The notes under the pieces: model-generated
The model's input: the letters and a program-made list of their open reading frames with translations, nothing else
The model's database searches: none
What the model was told of the DNA's origin: nothing
In this document: piece by piece, positions 17,548 to 26,438 of the stretch
How the letters are laid out: the number at the start of each line of letters is the position of its first letter
Numbering within the stretch: the first letter of the stretch is position 1
Made by a program: the position numbers and the translations under genes
Source of the DNA: Rhizobium sp. RU36D
Lineage (GTDB): Bacteria > Pseudomonadota > Alphaproteobacteria > Rhizobiales > Rhizobiaceae
Reading direction: 5' to 3'
Length of the DNA: 64,000 nt
Assembly (NCBI RefSeq): GCF_900176345.1
Contig: NZ_FWXU01000002.1
Location: 62,001-126,000, forward strand

Positions 17548-18422
17548 GTTCAGGCGTGACATCGTCTGCCATGTCAGCCAAGACGTCGGGCAGGGGGCTG
17601 GTTGGCCTCCTGCTCGTCGCGCTGCCGGTTTCTCTCGTCGGATGGCTTGTCATCTGGCCTATCATCAGTGCCGTCATCCGGACGGTTTGGCGAACATCGC
17701 CCGAGGGCTCGGCGGGGTTTGACCTGTCGAGCTACGTCTTCTTCTTTTCCGATGCCTATAGCCTCAATAATCTCAGCCTGACGCTCTGGACCACCGCCGT
17801 CTGCGCCCTGCTGCTGCTTGTCGTATCACTGCCGATCGCCCTCTATCTGCGTTTTGCCAGTGGGAGCATTGCCTCCTATGTGCAGGCGCTTGCAATCCTG
17901 CCGATGTTCGTCCCCTCGATCATCCTGGCCTATGCGCTGATCCGCGTTCTCGGCCCGAATGGCATGGTCGACCTGCTGCTGAATTTCGCCGGCCTGGGCA
18001 AGCTGCGCACCCCCTATCTGACGCCATGGGGGCCGGTGATCGGCCTCGTCTGGGACAATATCCCGCTGACGGTGCTGATCCTGCTGTCGGGTCTCGGATC
18101 TGTCGGCAACATGGCGATCGAGGCGGCGCGCGATGTGGGGGCCAACCGGCTTCAGGTGCTCTGGCACATCATCCTGCCGCAGATCACCAATTCCATCCTG
18201 GTCGCGCTTTCCTTTGCGGTGCTCGGCATCTTCTCGGCCTTCACGCTGCCCTATCTGCTGGGGCCTGCCTCGCCGGAAATGATGGGGCCCTTCATGCAGC
18301 GCACCTTCCGTGACCTGAATGATCCCGTCGCGGCCATCACCCAGGCAGTGATCACGTTCGGCTTCTGCATCGTGTTTGGCCTGTTCTACGTGCGCTCCGT
18401 CGCCCGCAATCAACGGAAGTGA
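17544..18422 (+). CDS. ABC transporter permease (first)
   Basis: About 292 aa with six hydrophobic segments and the binding-protein-dependent permease loop EAARDVGANRLQVLWHIILPQ (about residues 193-213), which docks on the ATPase. GTG at 17544 overlaps the upstream stop (GTGA) and is preferred for coupling; ATG at 17571 is an alternative. It pairs with the next permease as a heterodimer, in the style of PotB/PotC or PhnU/PhnV. Confidence 0.87.
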   Translation: MSSGVTSSAMSAKTSGRGLVGLLLVALPVSLVGWLVIWPIISAVIRTVWRTSPEGSAGFDLSSYVFFFSDAYSLNNLSLTLWTTAVCALLLLVVSLPIALYLRFASGSIASYVQALAILPMFVPSIILAYALIRVLGPNGMVDLLLNFAGLGKLRTPYLTPWGPVIGLVWDNIPLTVLILLSGLGSVGNMAIEAARDVGANRLQVLWHIILPQITNSILVALSFAVLGIFSAFTLPYLLGPASPEMMGPFMQRTFRDLNDPVAAITQAVITFGFCIVFGLFYVRSVARNQRK

Positions 18423-19252
18423 CATCCATGCGCCAATCCCTTGCCAGACTGCGTCCCATTGACGGTTTCGGTATTCTGCTGGCCCTGCTGCTTTCGGTCG
18501 TGGTCATCCTTCCGCTCCTGGTGGTCGGCGTCTGGGCCTTTACGGAGGTCTGGCGTTACCCGAACGTGATGCCACAACAGTTCGGCCTGCGCTTTTGGGC
18601 GCAGACCCTGAACCGTGCAGACGTGTGGAACGCGCTGTGGCTGAGCCTCACGCTTTCGGCCGTGGTCACGCTTGCTTCCGCCATCATCTGCCTGCCGGCC
18701 GCATATGCCTTTGCGCGCATGCGTTTCCCGGGCCGTGACCTGCTATTCTTTTCGTTTCTTGCCGGTCACGCCTTTCCGAAGTTCGGGTTGTTGGTCGCGA
18801 TCGCTGCCATTTTCCTGCAACTCGACCTGATCGGCACTTTCTGGGGCGTCGCCCTGATCCAACTCGTCAACACGCTGATGTTCATGATCTGGATCCCGGT
18901 TGCAGCCTTCCAGGCTGTCGACCGACGCATGGAAGAAGCGGCTCGCGATGTCGGCGCCGGGCCGTTCCGGGTGTTCTGGTCGATCACGCTGCCCCAGGCA
19001 GCACCGACCATTGTCGCAGCGCTGCTGCTGACCTTTGTCGGCACCTTCTACGAGACGGAGGGCGCCTGGCTGATCGGCGCGCCGGGCATTCGCACCATGC
19101 CCGTGCTGATGATCAGCTTCATCAACAACCAGATGGTCATCCAGTTTGGCGCGGTCTTGTCCGTCATGCTCTGGGTACCATCCTTCATCGCACTGATGTT
19201 CGCCCGGCGGGTGATCGGCGGAAACGCCTTCGCCAGGGGGTTCGGAGGATGA
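18419..19252 (+). CDS. ABC transporter permease (second)
   Basis: 277 aa, six predicted membrane segments, with the coupling loop EEAARDVGAGPFRVFWSITL. The GTG start overlaps the stop of the first permease (GTGA), the same junction as the previous pair; an ATG at 18428 would shorten it by three residues. Second half of the transmembrane channel of this importer. Confidence 0.87.
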   Translation: MTSMRQSLARLRPIDGFGILLALLLSVVVILPLLVVGVWAFTEVWRYPNVMPQQFGLRFWAQTLNRADVWNALWLSLTLSAVVTLASAIICLPAAYAFARMRFPGRDLLFFSFLAGHAFPKFGLLVAIAAIFLQLDLIGTFWGVALIQLVNTLMFMIWIPVAAFQAVDRRMEEAARDVGAGPFRVFWSITLPQAAPTIVAALLLTFVGTFYETEGAWLIGAPGIRTMPVLMISFINNQMVIQFGAVLSVMLWVPSFIALMFARRVIGGNAFARGFGG

Positions 19253-19277
19253 GGGGCAGCAATACAGGAATGACAAC

Positions 19278-20324
19278 ATGTCGAAACTGAGCATCCGTGC
19301 GGTCTCCAAGGTCTTTGCCGGCGCGACGACCGCCGTCGACAACGTCTCCCTCGAGGTTGCGGATGGCGAGCTGGTCTGCCTGCTCGGTCCGTCCGGCTCC
19401 GGCAAATCGACCTTGCTGCGGATGGTCGGAGGCTTCGAGCAGCCGACATCGGGAACGATCGCGATCGACGACCAGGACGTGACGCGCCTGCCGCCCGAGA
19501 AGCGTCCGACGGGCATGGTGTTTCAGAGCCATGCGCTCTGGTCCCACATGAATGTTTTCAACAATCTCGCCTTCGGCCTGAAGCTGCGGGGACGCCCCAA
19601 GGACGAAATCCGCGACAGGGTCGAGGCCGTGCTCGAACTGGTGGGCTTGAAGGGCTATGGCGGGCGCATGACCAATGCGCTCTCGGGTGGCCAGCAGCAG
19701 CGTGTGGCACTCGCGCGCTCCCTGATCCTGGAACCGAAGATCCTGCTGCTGGATGAACCGTTTGCGAGTCTCGACCAGCATCTGCGCGAGCGACTTCGGG
19801 AGGAGGTCCGTGATATCCAGCTTCGGCTGAAGATCACGACTCTGTTCGTGACGCACGGTCAGGACGAGGCGCTTTCCATGGCGGATCGTGTCGTGGTCAT
19901 GCGCAACGGTGCGACGGAACAGGCCGATCGGCCCGAGGTCATCTACCGCGATCCGCAGACACCCTTCGTGGCAGGCTTTATCGGCACCATGAACTTCATC
20001 GAAGGCAGGGTCGAGAAAGGCCGTTTTCTGCATGCCGACGTTGCGGTGGATCTGCCGGTGGACGACGGGCCGATCACGCTTGCCGTGCGGCCCGAGGCGC
20101 TGGATCTTCAGCCCAGCGGAACCGGCCGGGCGACCATTCATCGCGTGACCGACTTCGGTACCCACGGTCTGGTCGATCTGCATCTGTCCGATGGCGTCAG
20201 GGTAAAATCCCTGGTTCGGAGCCCGGAGCCGTTCCGGTCCGGCCAGACGGTCGACCTCAATCCCCGCGCCTTTGCCGCTTTCCGCGACAACATCAAACTC
20301 TACCGGACCGCCGATGCACACTGA
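19278..20324 (+). CDS. ABC transporter ATP-binding protein (PotA/UgpC/FbpC-like, with C-terminal TOBE region)
   Basis: 348 aa. Walker A is GPSGSGKST (residues about 38-46), signature LSGGQQQR, Walker B ILLLDEPFASLD, switch histidine in VTHGQDE. About 100 residues follow the catalytic domain and end in a TOBE-like beta region (LAVRPEALDL). This is the architecture of importers for polyamines, iron, glycerol 3-phosphate and phosphonates. Its stop overlaps the phosphodiesterase start by 11 bp. Confidence 0.9.
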   Translation: MSKLSIRAVSKVFAGATTAVDNVSLEVADGELVCLLGPSGSGKSTLLRMVGGFEQPTSGTIAIDDQDVTRLPPEKRPTGMVFQSHALWSHMNVFNNLAFGLKLRGRPKDEIRDRVEAVLELVGLKGYGGRMTNALSGGQQQRVALARSLILEPKILLLDEPFASLDQHLRERLREEVRDIQLRLKITTLFVTHGQDEALSMADRVVVMRNGATEQADRPEVIYRDPQTPFVAGFIGTMNFIEGRVEKGRFLHADVAVDLPVDDGPITLAVRPEALDLQPSGTGRATIHRVTDFGTHGLVDLHLSDGVRVKSLVRSPEPFRSGQTVDLNPRAFAAFRDNIKLYRTADAH

Positions 20325-21162
20325 TCCGATTTTTGTCGACCGCAATGGTCACAGGACCCTGCTCAAATGGCACCGGGCGAGGCGAAAGGCGAGCGATCCC
20401 GAGTTTACCCCGACGCGCATTCTCGAAGCCATGCGGGTTGGCGCCAGTGTGGAGGTCGACCTTGTCGTGCATGCCGATCGGGGCTTCGCAATCTTGCATG
20501 ACCTCGACCTGGATCATGGCACGACCGGATCCGGTGCTGTCTTCGAGACAACAGGAGAAGCGCTGCGCCAACTCTTCCTGCGAGGCAATGACGGCACGCC
20601 GATTGCCGACCGGGTGATGCTGCTCGAAGATCTCTGCGAACTGCTGAAGGCAAGCCCCGCCCATCCCGATGCCCTGCTGCAGCTCGACTACAAGGAAGAC
20701 CTGTCGCGTCTCGCACCGGCAGTCGTCGCCAACTTCGCCGCCGCGGTTACGCCTGTGTCTCACGCGATGATCCTCTCCGGCGGGGACAGCGCTGCGGTCG
20801 CCCGGCTCGCAGCCGCAACATCAGGTCTGAAAACCGGCTACGACCCGACCTATGTCGGCGTGCTTGATGACCTGAAGTCCCAAGAGGATTTTTCGCAGTT
20901 CATCTCTGCCGCGCTGAAGACCGCGCCGGACGCGGCGATGATCTATCTCGATTACGAGCTCATCCTGGCAGCCGATGCCGCCGGTGTCGATATGGTGGCC
21001 GCCGTTCACGCTGACCGTCGTCGGGTGGATGCCTGGACCATTCGCTCCGTCAATCCCACCACGCGGCGGCAGGTCCAGCGCCTGCTGGAACTGCGCGTGG
21101 ATCAAATCACGACCGATGACCCTGAAGGTCTGAATGCCGCCTTGGCGGAAGGAACTGCATGA
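20314..21162 (+). CDS. Glycerophosphodiester phosphodiesterase-family protein
   Basis: The 282-aa protein has the GDPD-fold core near its N-terminus: WHRARR, with the first catalytic histidine; EVDL, with the metal-binding acidic pair; and ILHDLDLDHGT, with the second histidine. LLQLDYKED and LDYELI supply later barrel strands. It lacks a signal peptide, so it acts inside the cell on an imported phosphodiester, releasing an alcohol and a phosphomonoester. The HR-A replaces the usual HRG and there is no PENT box, so the substrate may differ from glycerophosphodiesters. It overlaps genes on both sides. Confidence 0.82.
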   Translation: MHTDPIFVDRNGHRTLLKWHRARRKASDPEFTPTRILEAMRVGASVEVDLVVHADRGFAILHDLDLDHGTTGSGAVFETTGEALRQLFLRGNDGTPIADRVMLLEDLCELLKASPAHPDALLQLDYKEDLSRLAPAVVANFAAAVTPVSHAMILSGGDSAAVARLAAATSGLKTGYDPTYVGVLDDLKSQEDFSQFISAALKTAPDAAMIYLDYELILAADAAGVDMVAAVHADRRRVDAWTIRSVNPTTRRQVQRLLELRVDQITTDDPEGLNAALAEGTA

Positions 21163-21971
21163 TGTCCATCAATCCAGCACATGTTCTGGCCGACATGGTT
21201 GAGGCGGCGCGGCGCGCCGGCGAATTGACGCTTGACCACTTTCACCGCCGGGAGACGCTTGAGATCGGCATCAAGGGCCCGGGTGATTTCGTCAGCATCG
21301 CCGATGAGCAATCCGAGACCTTGATCCGTGAGTATTTGCTGACGCGCTATCCCGACTGGAGCCTGAGCGGGGAAGAATTTCCGCCCGTCGAGGGCGTGGA
21401 TACATCCTACCGCTTCCTCGTCGATCCGATCGATGGAACCACCAACTTTCTGAACGGCCTCGACTATACCATCACCATTTCATTACGGCAGGGTGCAGAG
21501 ACCGTTTGTGGCCTCGTCTACAATCCGGTGACGAACGAGATGTTCACCGCGCAGAAGGGGCAGGGCGCCTATCTCAATGGCCGAAAGCTCGTGATGCGCG
21601 ACAGCGTTGATGTCGGCCAGATGGTGGTCGGCACCGGCCTTCCAACCCCGAACCTCTCCCTGCATCCCGGCGCCTATGAAAGACTTGATGCCATCCGCGC
21701 GCCGATCGGGGCTGTCCGCGTGCTCGGCAGTGCTGCCAATTGCTGCGCCTATGTCGCCTGCGGCCGTTTCACCGGCTATTTCGAGCAGACCGGTTTCGTC
21801 GACACGGCGGCCGGTATTCTGCTCGTGGAAGAGGCCGGTGGCATCGTGACGGATTGGTGGGGTCGGGGTCCGGAGTATTTTGAAAAGTCCGGACTGCTCA
21901 TCGTCGCCAACCGGGCAACCCATGCTTTCCTGCTGAGCAAACTTCGCGGCGTCGAACCGCCACAGACTTGA
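21159..21971 (+). CDS. Inositol-monophosphatase-family phosphatase
   Basis: 270 aa with the metal-site motifs of the IMPase/FBPase/CysQ superfamily: GEEFPP (metal glutamate), LVDPIDGTTNFLNG (DxDGT box) and VDTAAGILLVEEAGG (C-terminal metal aspartate, with valine where tryptophan is usual). It starts on the last bases of the phosphodiesterase gene (ATGA). In sequence with that enzyme it would dephosphorylate the released phosphomonoester. Possible substrates are inositol phosphate or a sugar phosphate; the sequence does not decide. Confidence 0.87.
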   Translation: MMSINPAHVLADMVEAARRAGELTLDHFHRRETLEIGIKGPGDFVSIADEQSETLIREYLLTRYPDWSLSGEEFPPVEGVDTSYRFLVDPIDGTTNFLNGLDYTITISLRQGAETVCGLVYNPVTNEMFTAQKGQGAYLNGRKLVMRDSVDVGQMVVGTGLPTPNLSLHPGAYERLDAIRAPIGAVRVLGSAANCCAYVACGRFTGYFEQTGFVDTAAGILLVEEAGGIVTDWWGRGPEYFEKSGLLIVANRATHAFLLSKLRGVEPPQT

Positions 21972-22024
21972 ATCGCTACGATCCAACAGTTCTGCCCGCC
22001 GCAAGGGCGATATCGTCGCGGGTG

Positions 22025-22633
22025 TCAGGCTGTTGTCTGCGCCAGCATGTCCGCAATCGTCGCCACGCGGCAGACGGGCTTCAATGCTGCGATGGCCGTC
22101 TCGTGCACGTCTGCGGAAAAGGCGGCGCAGCCGTCGGACAGGACGGTCACGTCGAAATCCCGTACATGCGCGTCCCGCACCGTGGAGGCGACGCCGCCAT
22201 TGGTGACGATGCCGCAGACGATCAGTTTGCGGATGTCGCACTTGCGCAGCACCCATTCCAGCCGCGTCATGTAGAAGGCGGAATAGGCGACTTTCTCGAT
22301 ATTGATATCGGCGGGCGCCAGGCGATCGACGAGGCTGTGCCCCCAGGAGCCGGGGACGAAATCGCCTTTCGCCAGGAAGGGCCGGAGCGCCTTCAGATGC
22401 GGCGATATCAGCGGCTCGCCGCCCTTCAGCGGCACCAGCGTGAACTGGGTCGAGATGATCCAGCTGCCGGCAGCCCGCATCTGGTCCGCAAGCGGCGCCA
22501 ACCGCTCCGGCAGTTCAGCGATCTCCGCCGCGGTCTGCCCCGCCCGGCCGTAAGCGCCGTCGGGATGGAGGAAATCGTTCTGCAGATCGACGATCAGAAG
22601 CCCGGTCTGCGCGGCGGATACGGTCTCGTGCAT
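22025..22633 (-). CDS. Isochorismatase-fold hydrolase with Gly at the nucleophile position
   Basis: 202 aa of the isochorismatase/cysteine-hydrolase superfamily. The catalytic Asp16 (VDLQNDF) and Lys114 (EKVAYSAF) are present. In GIVTNGGVASTVRDA, however, Gly147 occupies the place of the cysteine found in amidases such as nicotinamidase, N-carbamoylsarcosine or maleamate amidohydrolase. True isochorismatases (EntB, PhzD) also have glycine there, so the protein need not be dead. Its ATG shares one base with the HyuA stop, making it the last gene of the leftward block. Role: perhaps hydrolysis of the ring-opened product. Confidence 0.82.
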   Translation of the reverse strand: MHETVSAAQTGLLIVDLQNDFLHPDGAYGRAGQTAAEIAELPERLAPLADQMRAAGSWIISTQFTLVPLKGGEPLISPHLKALRPFLAKGDFVPGSWGHSLVDRLAPADINIEKVAYSAFYMTRLEWVLRKCDIRKLIVCGIVTNGGVASTVRDAHVRDFDVTVLSDGCAAFSADVHETAIAALKPVCRVATIADMLAQTTA

Positions 22634-24705
22634 CAGCGCCTCTCGATGATCACATTGCCAAGCTCATCGACCCGTGCCTTGAGATCCGGATCGACCAGGA
22701 CTGTGGCGTCAGGCTGTTCCAGAATGGCCGGACCTTCGATCTCAGCCCCAACAGGCAGTTCGAGCCGTGCATAGATGGCCGTGTCGTGCCAGGCGCCATT
22801 GAACCAGACCGGACGGCTGCCGCGGGCGGCTTTTTCCACCGAGCATTCGGCATCGGGGGCGAGCGCCTTCAGGCTGAAATGCGGGCGACGGCCGATTGCG
22901 GCGGTTCGCAGGTTGACGATCTTGGCCTTCAAGCCCGGCAGCAGGCGGCTGAAGGAGGCCCGGTAGGCCGCATCGAAGGCCTCCTGCACGATCTGTCGGG
23001 TTACGCCCGAGGTCGCATTCGAAACCGTTACCGGCAGTGGCACCGAGACAGTATGGGTCTGGCCGACATAATGCATGTCGAGTTCGAACAGGATGTCGAC
23101 GCGATCCATCTGCAGGCCGGCCTCCTCGACGATACGGCCCGCGGCCTCGGCTTCCGCCACCATGCGGGCATCGAGCACGGCCGCATCCAGTTCATCGACG
23201 GTCAGGTTTACCGTCTGCACCTGATCGTGGCGGATATCGGCAATGACGCAGCCGAGCGCCGAGGTCACGCCTGGATACCGCGGCACGAGAGCGGCCTGCA
23301 GGCCGACATCCTTGATGAGCGCCCCGGCGTGCAGCGCGCCGCCGCCGCCGAAGGGCACGGCAACGAATTTCGCCGGATCGTGTCCGCGTTCGATGGAGAC
23401 GAGACGGATGGCGCCAGCCATGCGGCCGTCTGCCACGCGAACGATCGCCTCCGCCGCTTCCATCACGCCGAGGCCGCAGGGGCCCGCGACATGCTCAACG
23501 ATTGCGGCCTTGGCCGCCTCGACGTCGAGCCTCGCCAGCTTGCCACCGATCGGACGCTCCGCATTGATGCGGCCCAGCACGATATTGGCGTCCGTCAGGG
23601 TCGGGCGGGTGTTGCCCTGGCCGTAGGCGACGGGGCCTGGCCGGGAACCCGCACTTTCCGGACCGACCTGCAGCAGGCCCCCGGCATCGACATGGGCGAT
23701 CGATCCGCCGCCGGCACCGATCGTGGTGATCTCGATCATCGGCGTGCGCACGACGAGACCAAAATCGATCGTGGTCTGGGCCGCGAGCGAGGTCTGCCCG
23801 TCGACCACCAGGGAGACGTCGAAGGAGGTGCCGCCGAGATCGCCGGTGATGATGTTGGGATAGCCTGCGGCCTTGGAAATCGCCGCGGCCGCAATGACGC
23901 CGGCTGCCGGGCCGGACAGCGCGGTGCGGACCGGCAGCCGGCTTGCGGTCTCGGTCGACATGACGCCGCCATTCGACTGGACGATATGGAAGGGGCCGGA
24001 AAAGGCCTCGCCTTTCAGCGCATCGCGCAACTTGCCAAGATAACCTCCAACGACAGGCTGGAGATAGGCGTTGAGTGCCGTGGTCGAGGTTCGCTCGAAC
24101 TCGCGGATTTCCGGCAGGATCTGCGCGGACGAGGCAAGATTGCCGTTCGGCCAGACGGAGCGCGCCGCCTCCAGCGCCGCCAGCTCGTTCACCGGGTTGG
24201 CATAGGCATTGATGAAGCAGATGGCGAGGGCCTCAGCGCCGGCCGCGAGCGCCTTCAAGGCGGCGGCGCGAACTTCGTCGGGATCAAGCGCCTCGCGCAC
24301 GGTTCCATCCGCCAGCACGCGCTCGTTCACCTCGAAACGCATGTCGCGCTCGATGACGGGCGTGAAGTCGCCCCACAGGCCCCAGGTATTCAGCCGGTCG
24401 CGGCGGCGCATTTCCAACACGTCGCGAAACCCCTTGGTGGTGATCAGTGCGGTGCGCGCGCCCTTGCGCTCCAGAAGCGCATTGGTGCCGACTGTGGTGC
24501 CGTGAACGATGGAGCCGAGATCGGCAATGGCACCGAAGGATTTCAGGCCATCAATAAAGCCGACGGCCTCGTCGCCACGATTGGAGGATACCTTGGCGGT
24601 GCGGAATTTGCCGGTCGCTTCCTCGTAGTAGAACAGATCGGTGAAGGTGCCGCCGACATCCACGCCGACGACGGCGCCGTTCAGGCTCTTGATATGGCTG
24701 TTCAT
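22633..24705 (-). CDS. hyuA: Hydantoinase/oxoprolinase subunit A (HyuA family)
   Basis: 690 aa, the normal length for HyuA/N-methylhydantoinase A. The N-terminal ATP-binding motif GVDVGGTFTD (residues 14-23), VHGTTVGTNALLERKG, and LSGPAAGV with GGTSFD of the actin-like fold are present. With subunit B it hydrolyses a cyclic amide, imide or lactam bond at the cost of ATP (hydantoins, 5-oxoproline); homologues also act as acetone or acetophenone carboxylases. The small gamma subunit of the carboxylases is absent, favouring the hydrolase role. It overlaps hyuB by 4 bp. Confidence 0.9.
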   Translation of the reverse strand: MNSHIKSLNGAVVGVDVGGTFTDLFYYEEATGKFRTAKVSSNRGDEAVGFIDGLKSFGAIADLGSIVHGTTVGTNALLERKGARTALITTKGFRDVLEMRRRDRLNTWGLWGDFTPVIERDMRFEVNERVLADGTVREALDPDEVRAAALKALAAGAEALAICFINAYANPVNELAALEAARSVWPNGNLASSAQILPEIREFERTSTTALNAYLQPVVGGYLGKLRDALKGEAFSGPFHIVQSNGGVMSTETASRLPVRTALSGPAAGVIAAAAISKAAGYPNIITGDLGGTSFDVSLVVDGQTSLAAQTTIDFGLVVRTPMIEITTIGAGGGSIAHVDAGGLLQVGPESAGSRPGPVAYGQGNTRPTLTDANIVLGRINAERPIGGKLARLDVEAAKAAIVEHVAGPCGLGVMEAAEAIVRVADGRMAGAIRLVSIERGHDPAKFVAVPFGGGGALHAGALIKDVGLQAALVPRYPGVTSALGCVIADIRHDQVQTVNLTVDELDAAVLDARMVAEAEAAGRIVEEAGLQMDRVDILFELDMHYVGQTHTVSVPLPVTVSNATSGVTRQIVQEAFDAAYRASFSRLLPGLKAKIVNLRTAAIGRRPHFSLKALAPDAECSVEKAARGSRPVWFNGAWHDTAIYARLELPVGAEIEGPAILEQPDATVLVDPDLKARVDELGNVIIERR

Positions 24706-26438
24706 GCGGCTTTTCCTTCACGCAGTCTGTCGGTCGCCTTGACATCGACCTCACCGTCCTTGGTCACCTCGACGCCGTAAAGCGTGCGGGCATTCTCCCG
24801 GCTGACGAAGCCCAGCCGGATATCGCGGGCGACCCTTTCCGGCGGGCGTGTCCAGGGATTGCCGTAACCGCCGCCGCCGGGCGATTCGATGCGCACCTTC
24901 TGGCCCGCACGAACCCTGACATCCGTGACCTTGGAGGCAAGCGGCGGCGAGCGTTCGCCCTCGTCGCTCTGCCAGATGAAACGGTTGAGCCCGCCCTCCA
25001 GGCCGCCCGCGACGCCCGGTGGGGCATAGACACCGCGTTCGCCAAGCAGGAAGACATCGGCGTCGGTCAGCGTCTCGACTTCGTAGACGGAGCCGACACC
25101 GCCGCGGTGGTACCCGGCGCCTGCGGAATCCGGTCGCAGCGCCCACTGGGTGAAGACGACGGGGTACGAGGCTTCCAGGATTTCGGCCGGCGGAATCGTC
25201 GCCATGGAAATCGGGTTGTTGGCGTGGTTCAGACCATCGCTTTCCGGATTGCCGCCCAGTCCGCCGCCGAAGAAGGAGAACATCACATAGCGGGAGCCAT
25301 CGCCGCGATAACCGGCAATCGACAGCGCATTGATCGTGCCGAAGGGCGCGGCCGTTGCCCGGCTCGGATCGGCCTTGGCGAGCGCTCCGAACACGACACC
25401 GATGACGCGCAGGATGGTTTCGGTGTAACCGCCGACCGGCTTTGGCGGCTTGACGCCGAGCAGGGTGGTCTCGGAGATCACAAAGGTGATCGGCCGCAGG
25501 CATCCGGCATTGGCCGGCACTGATGTGAAGACGTGCTTCAGCGCCACGTAGCAGCAGGCGGCAGCCGTGGAATAGGCGATGTTGAGCGGCCCGGCACAGG
25601 GCGCCGAGGAGCGGGAGAAATCCAGCACCATCTCGTCGCCCTTGATGGTGAGGTCGAGCGCGATGGTCAGCCGCTCCGGCGTGATGCCGTCATTGTCGAG
25701 ATAGTCCTCGAAGCTGTAGGTGCCGTCCGGCAGCGCCCGGATGGCATCGCGCATCATCGCATCCGCCCGGTCGGAGAAGACGTCGAACGCCTGGGCGACT
25801 GTGTGGTCGCCATAGGCATCGAGCAGTTCCGACAGCCGCCGTTCGCCGAGATCAAGCGCGTTCAGCTGGCCGTTCAGGTCGCCGTAATTGGAGGTCGGCA
25901 CACGGGAATTGGCGGCCAGGATGTCGAGGAGGTCGCGGTTCATCACGCCCTTGGACACCAGCTTGACCGGCGGGATGCGCACCCCTTCCTGGAAACTTTC
26001 GGTCGCCTTGGCGTTAAACCCGCCCGGCACATTGCCGCCGATATCCAGCCAGTGGCCGACGGAGGCGATCCAGCAATAGAGGGTTCCGCCGCGAAAGACC
26101 GGGCGCACCAGCCGGAAATCGTTTAGATGGGTGCCGCCGGCATAGGGGTCGTTGAAAAGATAGGTATCGCCGGGATTGAGGTCCCCATCCACGGCGACCT
26201 TGTCGATCACGGCCTTGACGGCAAAGGCCATGGCGCCAACGAAGATCGGCAGGCCGCGGGTGCCCTGCACCAAGGTGGCGCCGGTCTCCGCGTGATAGAG
26301 GCCGTGGCAGGCATCGCGCGCTTCGGCAATGATGGGATTGAAGGCCGAACGGTAGAGGGTGGCGTCCATTTCGTCGGCGATCTGCTCCAGACGGCCGTTC
26401 AGAATGGCGAGCGTGACCGGATCAAGAGCGCTTTTCAT
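24702..26438 (-). CDS. hyuB: Hydantoinase/oxoprolinase subunit B (HyuB family)
   Basis: A 578-aa HyuB-family protein. It has DPVTLAILNGRLEQIADEMD at the N-terminus, NDPYAGGTHLNDF (metal-site region), GHWLDIGG, and a C-terminal SPGGGGYGNPW segment. It partners HyuA in ATP-dependent ring opening. The start overlaps the stop of the upstream lyase gene by 4 bp and its stop overlaps hyuA by 4 bp, so stoichiometric coupled synthesis is likely. Cytoplasmic. Confidence 0.9.
   Translation of the reverse strand: MKSALDPVTLAILNGRLEQIADEMDATLYRSAFNPIIAEARDACHGLYHAETGATLVQGTRGLPIFVGAMAFAVKAVIDKVAVDGDLNPGDTYLFNDPYAGGTHLNDFRLVRPVFRGGTLYCWIASVGHWLDIGGNVPGGFNAKATESFQEGVRIPPVKLVSKGVMNRDLLDILAANSRVPTSNYGDLNGQLNALDLGERRLSELLDAYGDHTVAQAFDVFSDRADAMMRDAIRALPDGTYSFEDYLDNDGITPERLTIALDLTIKGDEMVLDFSRSSAPCAGPLNIAYSTAAACCYVALKHVFTSVPANAGCLRPITFVISETTLLGVKPPKPVGGYTETILRVIGVVFGALAKADPSRATAAPFGTINALSIAGYRGDGSRYVMFSFFGGGLGGNPESDGLNHANNPISMATIPPAEILEASYPVVFTQWALRPDSAGAGYHRGGVGSVYEVETLTDADVFLLGERGVYAPPGVAGGLEGGLNRFIWQSDEGERSPPLASKVTDVRVRAGQKVRIESPGGGGYGNPWTRPPERVARDIRLGFVSRENARTLYGVEVTKDGEVDVKATDRLREGKAA

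Noticed and set aside
22025..22633. Calling the isochorismatase-fold protein a pseudogene because the cysteine is missing
   Set aside because: The frame is intact, the other catalytic residues are kept, and genuine isochorismatases also have glycine at that position.
22786..24780. 664-codon frame opposite hyuA
   Set aside because: Same mirror-frame artefact; HyuA motifs are continuous on the other strand.
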